Below are positions 1-5,058 of a stretch of DNA of 5,058 nucleotides, one piece after another (position 1 is the stretch's first letter; the number at the start of each line of letters is the position of its first letter). Location: NCBI GenBank assembly GCA_050050615.1, contig JASFTV010000278.1, positions 1 to 5,058 of the forward strand. Reading direction: 5' to 3'. Under the pieces are notes generated by a model that was given only the letters and a program-made list of their open reading frames with translations, was not told the DNA's origin and searched no databases. The translations under genes and the position numbers were made by a program. This stretch comes from JASFTV01 sp050050615. Its GTDB lineage: Bacteria; Desulfobacterota; DSM-4660; Desulfatiglandales; HGW-15.

Positions 1-397
1 GCACTTCAACAGAATCGCCGTCGTACGGGATTATCAGGAGGAACTTCCCACTGTTTGGAGTGATCCTTCACTACTGCGGCAGGTCTTTCAGAATTTGATT
101 CTAAATGCTATGACCGCCATCAGGAAAGATGGCGAAATTGCTTTAGAAACCCGGGCCAGCAAGGAAGGCGTCGCGGTGCGCGTCACCGATACAGGACCAG
201 GGATTCCTGAAGACCACATACAAAAGATCTTCGATCCCCTCTTTACGACGAGGCCGGAGGGGATGGGGCTGGGACTTTCTATCAGCGCCGATATTTTGCA
301 AAAGCTGGGGGGGCGTCTCTCTGTGAAGAACGAACCGGGGAAGGGAGCGAGTTTTACGGTAGAACTTCCTCTTGAGTTCAAACCCTCCACGTCATAA
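1..397 (+). CDS. Sensor histidine kinase, C-terminal catalytic domain (5' partial)
   Basis: The reading frame is open from base 2 to the TAA at 395-397 and gives the last 131 residues of a histidine kinase; the sensor and phospho-acceptor regions lie outside the window. All ATP-binding boxes of the HATPase_c fold are visible. Counting from the first visible residue, they are the N box FQNLILNAMTAI (key Asn35), the G1 box DTGPG (63-67), the F box KIFDPLFTT (75-83) and the G2 box GMGLGLS (87-93). The DPSLLRQV lead-in and the LFTTRPEG-GLGLS arrangement resemble the NtrB/ZraS/AtoS group, which often pairs with sigma-54-dependent response regulators. No regulator is visible here, and it could lie upstream. 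The protein ends shortly after the last beta strand (FTVELPLEF), so no receiver domain is fused at its C-terminus. The GNAT gene follows 30 bases later on the same strand. The sensed signal is unknown. Confidence 0.93.
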   Translation, partial: HFNRIAVVRDYQEELPTVWSDPSLLRQVFQNLILNAMTAIRKDGEIALETRASKEGVAVRVTDTGPGIPEDHIQKIFDPLFTTRPEGMGLGLSISADILQKLGGRLSVKNEPGKGASFTVELPLEFKPSTS

Positions 398-427
398 GAG
401 CCAGCAACCACCCTAGACCCGTCACCC

Positions 428-1750
428 ATGATCAAGAGAGAACATATCAAGCAGGCGATCGACGCCATATCGAACAGAAATCCAGAGATCGGCTATTCCC
501 TGGATGAAATGCTTGGCATGGGGGTGATCGATGTCCCCTCAAGATCGGATGATGCCTCCACCGAGGATGATCTTTTTTTCCTCTTCGAGGGTGATAGGGT
601 TCTGGTCAACAGGGTTCTCTTCTTTGATGAAGGGACAGTCCCTATAGAGCAGGGCCTCCTAATCAAGTACGGTGAACTCGTCAAGAGACAGGAGCTTGAA
701 GACGGAAAAGAACCGATCAAGTTTCCGGACGCCTTGAGGGAAATTCATGCAGCAGGCCTCAGGCTCGCAGTGACCCATGAAATTGATCGTACGATCGCCT
801 GCATAGGAAAAAGGCTCGCAGGGCTGGAAGGGGAGGGAGATGAGAGAAAGGCCACATTCTATTCGGGCCTTGTCGAGTTTCTTGAACAGACTAAGAGAGA
901 TGATCAATCTCTCCAGATCGATGATCGCGACTCCGTGTTCTATCGAGGCGTGGTGGATGACGAAACGCTGGCCTATTTCACCTGTTTTCCCATCTGCATG
1001 GACAGTCTCATGCAGGTAGCCGACATCAATGTGGAGTTTTTCAGCGTCCGCTTCATTCTAAACTGTCTCATCCGGGGATTGGAAAAGAATCTCATGGCAT
1101 GCATCGTTGACCGCAATGTCGTGGGATTGATCTATCTTAACCTGAGAGAGCAGTTTCTCAAAAAAGACCTCGAGATCAAATTCCTTGCAACGCTCCGGGG
1201 TAAGACTGGAGATGAGACGTTCGCGGGTCGCAGAGCGTTAAAAGGGGTGGGGACGTTTCTGGTAGCCGGGGTCTGGTTGCTGTGGAAAAATGAGCTTTTG
1301 GATGTTAAGGAACTGGTCCTCGACACAGAGGTCGGGGCAAGAGGTTTCTATGAGGCTGTCGGTTTCCAATCCCGCGGCCTTTCAGGTTACGTCTTGAAAC
1401 AGCCCAAGGGGTACCTCCTTAAAAGCATCCTGGTCATGACCACCCATTGCCGGAACCTGCGGCAGGGCGTCATCAAGGAGATCGAGAAGCATATTCAGAG
1501 ACAGGTGAAGGGGTTACGAAAAAGGGCCAAGAGTAATAAAGAGATATCGGAGAGAAAGTTGAGACTTGCCATCGCTAAACAGTGCCTGAGTCCGAACGCT
1601 CATCCCAGCTTTGGCAGAACTGCGCTCAGTACGCTCCTGAAGCATGAGAAAAAGATACCTGAGTCGGCGGAGCTGATACATTTTGCATTTGAGAACGCAT
1701 CTGAGGAAGTAAAGGCCCACTTCCAGCATGCAACCGGTACTCGTTATTAG
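428..1750 (+). CDS. GNAT-family N-acetyltransferase with long N- and C-terminal extensions (putative protein acetyltransferase)
   Basis: A 440-residue soluble protein with no signal peptide or membrane segment. The recognisable part is a GNAT core at about residues 200-325. A central strand, VVGLIYLNL (231-239), is followed by an acetyl-CoA-binding loop, LKGVGTFLV (271-279), then a helix, a strand (KELVLDT, 294-300) and the typical ending ARGFYEAVGF (304-313). The loop has the GxG of motif A (Gly273, Gly275), but the usual Gln/Arg three residues before it is Ala270, with Arg268 and Arg269 just upstream. Residues 1-200 match nothing I recognise and have an acidic patch near 41-55. Residues 345-380 are basic and probably helical. 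ATG 428 is the first possible start after the kinase stop. It has no clear Shine-Dalgarno sequence, so coupling to kinase translation is plausible. Synteny with an HDAC-like remnant and acs suggests a protein-lysine acetyltransferase acting on Acs, like AcuA, but the overall architecture is not that of AcuA. The GNAT fold is well supported; the substrate is inferred. Confidence 0.8.
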   Translation: MIKREHIKQAIDAISNRNPEIGYSLDEMLGMGVIDVPSRSDDASTEDDLFFLFEGDRVLVNRVLFFDEGTVPIEQGLLIKYGELVKRQELEDGKEPIKFPDALREIHAAGLRLAVTHEIDRTIACIGKRLAGLEGEGDERKATFYSGLVEFLEQTKRDDQSLQIDDRDSVFYRGVVDDETLAYFTCFPICMDSLMQVADINVEFFSVRFILNCLIRGLEKNLMACIVDRNVVGLIYLNLREQFLKKDLEIKFLATLRGKTGDETFAGRRALKGVGTFLVAGVWLLWKNELLDVKELVLDTEVGARGFYEAVGFQSRGLSGYVLKQPKGYLLKSILVMTTHCRNLRQGVIKEIEKHIQRQVKGLRKRAKSNKEISERKLRLAIAKQCLSPNAHPSFGRTALSTLLKHEKKIPESAELIHFAFENASEEVKAHFQHATGTRY

Positions 1751-2224
1751 GGACGAAAGGTTTAAAGATCACCTGGAGAAAATACCCCATCTGGAGAGTC
1801 TTCGGCGGATCAGGGCGATCCATCAAGCCCTGAATGATCCTTCAATCAGGGGAAAATGGGCAGAACCGAAACCGAGGCATGCGCTCAATGAGGAGTTCAG
1901 CTGGGTACATACGGCCGACTACATAGGACGTGTAGCCCGGAGTGCTGGAAGGCCCCTCACATCATTCGATTTTGATACCCAGGCCACTGAAAACTCCTAT
2001 GACGTGGCACGGTCGGCCGCGGGCGGGGTCTTCAGCCTTCTGGATGCAATCTGGGCGCGTTAAGAAATGGGGGCTTTGCCTGCATCCGGCCTCCAGGGCA
2101 TCATGCGGGGGAAGAGAAAAAATGGTATTGTTGTTTGAAATGTGCACCCTGTGTCACTTCATCGTTTACCGCCAACTTCCGTCAATCATTGTTCGCTAAA
2201 GCGGAAACAAAGAAAAGGCAATGA
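1728..2224 (+). pseudogene. Histone deacetylase / AcuC-family protein, frameshifted and truncated
   Basis: From ATG 1728 the frame gives 111 residues ending at TAA 2061-2063. They match the N-terminus of HDAC-fold deacetylases: HLESLRRIRAIHQAL (the HPESPxRLxAI region), FSWVHTADYIGRV (VHxxxYxxxV) and ENSYDVARSAAGGVFSLLDAI (the SYEAA..AAGA...AVDAV helix). The similarity then continues in another frame from 2060 to the TGA at 2222-2224: NGGFACIRPPGHHAGEE, with the catalytic His pair encoded at 2099-2104, then a weaker YCCLKCA resembling GFCLFNN-A. One extra base near 2060 would join the two parts. Even then only about 140-165 residues exist against roughly 300-375 for the family. The zinc-ligand motif DxHxGNG and the late GGY motif are not found before acs. 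The start overlaps the GNAT gene by 23 bases. The ancestral role was probably deacylation of lysines on Acs or other enzymes. The product is presumably inactive; a sequencing error could explain the frameshift but not the missing C-terminal portion. Confidence 0.8.
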
Positions 2225-2263
2225 GATAAGCACACTAAGGCGCAAACGCATGGCCGAGTGCAC

Positions 2264-2279
2264 TGGCATATATCTTGTA
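2264..2279 (+). promoter_or_regulatory. Candidate sigma-54 (-24/-12) promoter of acs
   Basis: TGGCATATATCTTGTA fits the consensus TGGCAC-N5-TTGCW with exact spacing. The GG of the -24 element and the TTG of the -12 element are present. The mismatches are T for C at the end of the -24 element and T for C in the -12 GC, the latter being the more serious. If used, transcription would start near 2290 and leave a leader of about 188 bases. The kinase upstream is of a type that often works with sigma-54 activators. No enhancer-like inverted repeat was clearly seen. The call is tentative. Confidence 0.35.
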
Positions 2280-2293
2280 TCTTGATAAAATCC

Positions 2294-2322
2294 TTGAAGG
2301 TCCATTATAGCTGAAATATAGT
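2294..2322 (+). promoter_or_regulatory. Candidate sigma-70 promoter of acs
   Basis: TTGAAG (2294-2299, 4 of 6 to TTGACA) is followed after exactly 17 bases by TATAGT (2317-2322, 5 of 6 to TATAAT). The predicted start is near 2329-2330, with a leader of about 148 bases. It lies 15 bases downstream of the sigma-54-like element, so the two would be alternative or overlapping promoters for acs. Confidence 0.45.
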
Positions 2323-2465
2323 TGAAATGCTCCTGGGGGTGCAATCGTAAAAGGGCGGCGGAGTCTGTATCTCCTTTGAACTCCGATTTGACTTCTATGG
2401 CGTGACTCTTTCGGGAATGGCGGGGTTTCCCAGGCTCAGGGAGCGGATAAATTTGTAAGAAAAAC

Positions 2466-2471
2466 AGGAGG
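2466..2471 (+). promoter_or_regulatory. Strong Shine-Dalgarno sequence of acs
   Basis: AGGAGG is followed by a 6-base spacer and ATG 2478. It is a full match to the anti-Shine-Dalgarno core and fixes the acs start. By contrast, the GNAT gene and the HDAC remnant have no comparable site. Confidence 0.9.
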
Positions 2472-2477
2472 TTTAGG

Positions 2478-4457
2478 ATGGCAGAGGCAAAAGGCGCTAA
2501 AGTTGAATCGGTTTATGCGGAAAAACGGGTTTTTGAGCCGATCAAGGAGTTCGTAGACAGGGCTTACATAAAGAGCATGGACGAGTACAAGAAGCTTTGG
2601 GAAAGGTCGATCAAGGACCCACAGGGTTTCTGGGGCGAGATGGGTGAGGAGTATATTGACTGGTTCAAAAAATGGGATGGGCCGGTTGAAGAATTCAGCT
2701 TCAAAGATGATATTTACCTTCGATATTTCGTGGGTGGAAAGTTGAATGTCACTTACAACTGCCTGGACCGTCACCTGAATACATGGAGAAAGAACAAGGC
2801 CGCCCTGATTTGGCAGGGAGAGCCTCTGGAGGAATCAAAGACTTATACCTACCAGCAACTCCATCGCCAGGTCTGCAAATTTGCCAACGTCCTTAAAGGT
2901 TTGGGCGTTAAGAAAGGGGATCGGGTCGCCATTTACATGCCTATGATCATGGAGCTTCCCGTTGCGATGCTCGCCTGTGCCAGGATCGGTGCTATTCACA
3001 GCATCGTTTTCGGGGGCTTCAGCGCTGAGGCCTTAAGGGACAGGATCCAGGACTGCGAGGCAGAGACGCTCATCACATGCAATTGGGGATATCGCTCGGG
3101 CAAGGTCCTTCCGAGCAAAGCGAATGCTGATGCGGCGATGGAAGAGTGCCCAAGTATCAAGAGATGTGTCGTGGTCAGGCGAATCGATAAAGAGACCGAC
3201 ATGAAAGAGGACCGTGACTACTGGTGGGATGAAATGATGAAAGATGCCTCCCCCAAATGTGATCCTGAGTGGATGGACGCAGAAGATCCGCTTTTTATAC
3301 TGTACACCAGCGGCAGCACCGGGAAACCGAAAGGGGTGCTTCATACCACGGCGGGATATCTGCTCTTCACCATGGTGACCCTAAAATACGGCTTTGATCT
3401 CAAGGACGAGGATGTCTGGTGGTGTACGGCTGACATCGGCTGGGTTACCGGCCACAGTTATATCGTTTACGGCCCTCTCGGCCTGGGCGCAACATCTATC
3501 GTGTTCGAAAGTGTCCCCAACTACCCGGAACCTGATCGCTTCTGGGAGGTCGTTGAAAGATACGGCGTCAACGTCTTCTATACGGCGCCTACCGCGATTC
3601 GGGCGATCATGAGAAACGGAGAAGAATGGCCGAACAGAAGGGATCTGAGCAGTCTGCGACTCCTGGGTAGCGTGGGCGAGCCCATCAATCCTGAGGCCTG
3701 GATGTGGTATTACACGGTCATCGGAAAGGAACGTTGCCCCATTGTGGATACCTGGTGGCAGACAGAAACGGGGGGCTTTTTGATCACGCCCATTCCAGGC
3801 GCTTTTCCCATGAAGCCGGGCTCAGCCTCCCTGCCTTTCTTCGGCGTCGATACTGTCATACTGCGACAGGACGAGACAGAAGCGGATGTGAACGAAGGCG
3901 GACACCTTTGCATCAGAAAGCCCTGGCCCGGTTTTATGCGAACGGTTTGGGGTGACCCGGATCGGTTTAAGGCGCAATATTTTGTGCAGCACCCGGGCTA
4001 TTATTTCTCGGGCGACGGTGCGAGAAAGGATGAGGATGGTTTTTACTGGCTCATGGGCCGCGTTGATGATGTCATCAATGTTTCAGGCCACCGGATGGGT
4101 ACGGCGGAAGTCGAAAGCGCTCTCGTAGCTCATCCGGCAGTGGCTGAATCCGCCGTGGTCGGTTTTCCCCACGATATCAAGGGACAGGGAATCTATGCCT
4201 TTGTGACGTTGAAGGAAGCTTTCACAGCCTCTGATGAGCTGAAAAAGGAGCTCGTTCAGCACGTGAGAAAAGAGATTGGCCCGATCGCCTCTCCGGACAA
4301 ACTGCACTTTGCAGACGCTCTTCCCAAGACGCGGAGTGGGAAGATCATGAGAAGGATTCTCAGGAAGATCGCCGAGGGGGCGATTGACCAACTCGGAGAT
4401 ACGTCCACCCTCGCGGATCCTGAGGTTGTGGACAAACTCGTTGCCGGAAGGCAGTAA
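2478..4457 (+). CDS. acs: Acetyl-CoA synthetase, AMP-forming (acetate--CoA ligase)
   Basis: This 659-residue cytoplasmic enzyme converts acetate, ATP and CoA to acetyl-CoA, AMP and PPi through acetyl-adenylate. The length is normal for the family (about 650). Visible motifs in order are the phosphate loop YTSGSTGKPKG (276-286), GWVTGHSY (321-328), GSVGEPINPEAW (397-408), DTWWQTETGG (424-433), SGDG (511-514), the hinge region GRVDD (527-531), VSGHRMG (535-541) and PKTRSGKIMRR (616-626). Lys622 corresponds to the catalytic lysine (Lys609 in Salmonella) that is inactivated by acetylation. Val323, Thr324, Val399 and Trp427 match the Salmonella acetate pocket (Val310, Thr311, Val386, Trp414), which favours acetate over longer acids. 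The CoA-binding loop reads TCNWGYRSGK (200-209), an unusual version of TADxGxRxGK. The gene is monocistronic or the last of its unit: it has its own leader and Shine-Dalgarno sequence, and a terminator lies 124 bases downstream. In syntrophic anaerobes such enzymes may also run towards acetate and ATP; direction cannot be told from sequence. Confidence 0.97.
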   Translation: MAEAKGAKVESVYAEKRVFEPIKEFVDRAYIKSMDEYKKLWERSIKDPQGFWGEMGEEYIDWFKKWDGPVEEFSFKDDIYLRYFVGGKLNVTYNCLDRHLNTWRKNKAALIWQGEPLEESKTYTYQQLHRQVCKFANVLKGLGVKKGDRVAIYMPMIMELPVAMLACARIGAIHSIVFGGFSAEALRDRIQDCEAETLITCNWGYRSGKVLPSKANADAAMEECPSIKRCVVVRRIDKETDMKEDRDYWWDEMMKDASPKCDPEWMDAEDPLFILYTSGSTGKPKGVLHTTAGYLLFTMVTLKYGFDLKDEDVWWCTADIGWVTGHSYIVYGPLGLGATSIVFESVPNYPEPDRFWEVVERYGVNVFYTAPTAIRAIMRNGEEWPNRRDLSSLRLLGSVGEPINPEAWMWYYTVIGKERCPIVDTWWQTETGGFLITPIPGAFPMKPGSASLPFFGVDTVILRQDETEADVNEGGHLCIRKPWPGFMRTVWGDPDRFKAQYFVQHPGYYFSGDGARKDEDGFYWLMGRVDDVINVSGHRMGTAEVESALVAHPAVAESAVVGFPHDIKGQGIYAFVTLKEAFTASDELKKELVQHVRKEIGPIASPDKLHFADALPKTRSGKIMRRILRKIAEGAIDQLGDTSTLADPEVVDKLVAGRQ

Positions 4458-4580
4458 TCTGTTCAGGGGATGAAGATTCCCGTTATCCTGGATGGAACCA
4501 ACGAGCCCCCTTCAATGGACCCACAGGAAACTCGATGCCAGTCCCTGTTGGCCAATTTATCCACTTTTTTGAGGTTGCTG

Positions 4581-4618
4581 AATGGGATCAGGGACGCCAC
4601 CATCTCTGATCCCATTTT
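4581..4618 (+). terminator. Rho-independent terminator of acs
   Basis: The left arm at 4581-4594 pairs with the right arm at 4603-4616 over 14 base pairs with one G-U wobble, closing an 8-base loop (CGCCACCA). It contains the GGGATCAG/CTGATCCC core. The right arm runs into TTTT (4615-4618), a short U tract. It lies 124 bases after the acs stop and before the convergent gene, so it most likely ends the acs transcript. Confidence 0.82.
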
Positions 4619-4696
4619 GGTGTCATGGGGCTGTCTCCATTGGCAGTGCTTCAGAACGCTTGGCTTTTCTTATACGGGGAGTCCGATAATAGAGGA

Positions 4697-4846
4697 ATAT
4701 TGGAGTACTGGGGCAACCTGGGGTGTTCGAATAATGGAGTAATGGGGCAAGTAGTGGGGTAATGGAAAAGTGGAAACGAAGCTGCCAGCAGATCGGCATT
4801 TTTCGTCTCCGTGTCTCCCAACACTCCAGTACTCCCTCACTCCAAT
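4697..4846. repeat. Imperfect inverted-repeat element built of TGGAGTA-type units
   Basis: The left side carries degenerate direct units such as TGGAGTACTGGGG (4701-4713), TGGAGTAATGGGG (4735-4747) and TGGGGTAATGG (4755-4765). The right side carries the complementary form. GGAGTACTGG (4702-4711) is perfectly complementary to CCAGTACTCC (4826-4835), and ATTGGAGT (4699-4706) to ACTCCAAT (4839-4846). Near the centre, GGAAACGAA (4772-4780) pairs 8 of 9 with TTCGTCTCC (4802-4810), and TGCC (4783-4786) with GGCA (4795-4798). The whole can be drawn as a long, interrupted hairpin centred near 4790. Similar TGGAGTA-rich intergenic repeats are familiar from deltaproteobacterial genomes, from memory. 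No transposase or coding capacity is present. It could be a MITE-like element, a transcript-end structure, or a simple repeat that became inverted. Confidence 0.65.
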
Positions 4847-4932
4847 ACCGCAATAGGGATTTTGAAACAATTGACCGATTTCTGAGCTTTTGCAAGGGCC
4901 GTTCAAGCCTCCCTCCGTTGAACCTATGTTGT

Positions 4933-5058
4933 TTACTTCAGTCCATGAATGGGAAAAACCTGCTCCTGGAGGTAGGCGACCACCCTCCGGGCCTCTTCGA
5001 AGGCCTTCTCTTTGATCTCCCCCTTGGTCTGAAAGGGATGGTCATAAAGACTGCCAAC
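4933..5058 (-). CDS. Protein of unknown function, C-terminal fragment (5' partial)
   Basis: Reading the minus strand from the window edge gives 41 residues that end at the TAA complementary to 4933-4935. The sequence begins VGSLYDHPFQTKGEIK, passes through a helix rich in Lys, Glu, Ala and Arg (EKAFEEARRVVAYLQEQ) and ends FPIHGLK. The open frame, the amphipathic pattern and the codon choice look like real coding sequence, and the stop is followed by clearly non-coding DNA. I do not recognise the family. The gene converges on acs, so it is not in the same operon. Confidence 0.6.
   Translation of the reverse strand, partial: VGSLYDHPFQTKGEIKEKAFEEARRVVAYLQEQVFPIHGLK

Larger units (their letters stand above)
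2225..2477 (+). other. Non-coding leader region upstream of acs
   Basis: About 250 bases lie between the end of the HDAC remnant and acs, with no convincing reading frame on either strand. The region is more AT-rich in its first half, where the candidate promoters are. Its second half holds two small hairpins. One is CGGAGT (2359-2364) with ACTCCG (2380-2385); the other is GGGAA (2413-2417) with TTCCC (2427-2431). Neither is followed by a T run, so they are not terminators. No riboswitch consensus was recognised. Confidence 0.6.
4458..4932. other. Non-coding region between convergent genes
   Basis: This stretch of 475 bases separates acs from the minus-strand gene. It holds the acs terminator and the inverted-repeat element. 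Open frames that cross it run through these structures and encode low-complexity, Trp/Tyr/Ser-rich peptides with no family resemblance. A small hairpin, GTTCAA (4901-4906) with TTGAAC (4918-4923), sits just past the stop of the minus-strand gene. It lacks a T run in the direction needed, so a terminator there is doubtful. Confidence 0.7.

Noticed and set aside
1942..2199. 85-codon + strand frame over the HDAC remnant
   Set aside because: It is out of frame with both HDAC-like segments and has no recognisable similarity.
2413..2431. GGGAA/TTCCC hairpin before acs as a terminator or riboswitch part
   Set aside because: The stem is 5 pairs with no T run, and no conserved riboswitch motif was seen around it.
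2225..2477. Remaining C-terminal part of the HDAC gene
   Set aside because: All three + frames were read for the DxHxGNG and GGY motifs and neither was found, so the remnant is taken to end by about 2165-2224.
2436..2774. 112-codon minus-strand frame over the start of acs
   Set aside because: It is antisense to a clearly real gene with strong motifs; it also covers the acs Shine-Dalgarno site.
4470..4742. 90-codon open frame on the + strand after acs
   Set aside because: It runs straight through the terminator and into the repeat element, has no Shine-Dalgarno sequence and resembles no family.
4623..4906. Two overlapping minus-strand open frames of 78-90 codons
   Set aside because: They translate the TGGAGTA-type repeat and give Tyr/Trp/Ser-rich low-complexity peptides; such frames are a common artefact of this repeat.
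4901..4923. Hairpin GTTCAA/TTGAAC as a terminator for the minus-strand gene
   Set aside because: The stem is only 6 pairs with an 11-base loop, and no T run follows on the minus strand.

Overview
The window (5058 bases, moderate GC) looks like chromosomal DNA of a Gram-negative anaerobe. A Desulfobacterota/Deltaproteobacteria member, perhaps a syntrophic lineage, is the best guess. This rests on an NtrB/ZraS-style kinase tail, a possible sigma-54 element, and a TGGAGTA-type intergenic repeat that I associate with such genomes from memory. No marker gene is present, so the placement is tentative.

Layout. (1) 1-397, + strand: the C-terminal ATP-binding domain of a sensor histidine kinase, cut by the window edge. 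(2) 428-1750, +: a 440-residue protein with a GNAT-type acetyltransferase core in its second half. (3) 1728-2224, +: the beginning of a histone-deacetylase/AcuC-family gene, overlapping the GNAT gene by 23 bases. It is broken by a frameshift at about 2060 and lacks the last two thirds of the family fold, so it is best read as a pseudogene. (4) 2225-2477: a non-coding leader with candidate promoters and a strong Shine-Dalgarno sequence. (5) 2478-4457, +: an intact AMP-forming acetyl-CoA synthetase (acs). (6) 4458-4932: non-coding, with a strong intrinsic terminator and an approximately 150-base imperfect inverted-repeat element. (7) 4933-5058, - strand: the last 41 residues of an unidentified protein, convergent with acs.

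How it fits together. A GNAT acetyltransferase, an HDAC-type deacetylase and acetyl-CoA synthetase are the three parts of a reversible lysine-acetylation switch, as in acuA/acuC/acsA of Bacillus subtilis. There the acetyltransferase inactivates Acs on a C-terminal lysine and the deacetylase restores it. The target lysine context (PKTRSGK, Lys622) is intact here. The most notable point is that the deacetylase is ruined while the acetyltransferase and the synthetase look intact. The acetyltransferase-to-Acs link is inferred from synteny and family knowledge and is not shown by the sequence.

No RNA genes, insertion sequences, CRISPR arrays or attachment sites were seen.
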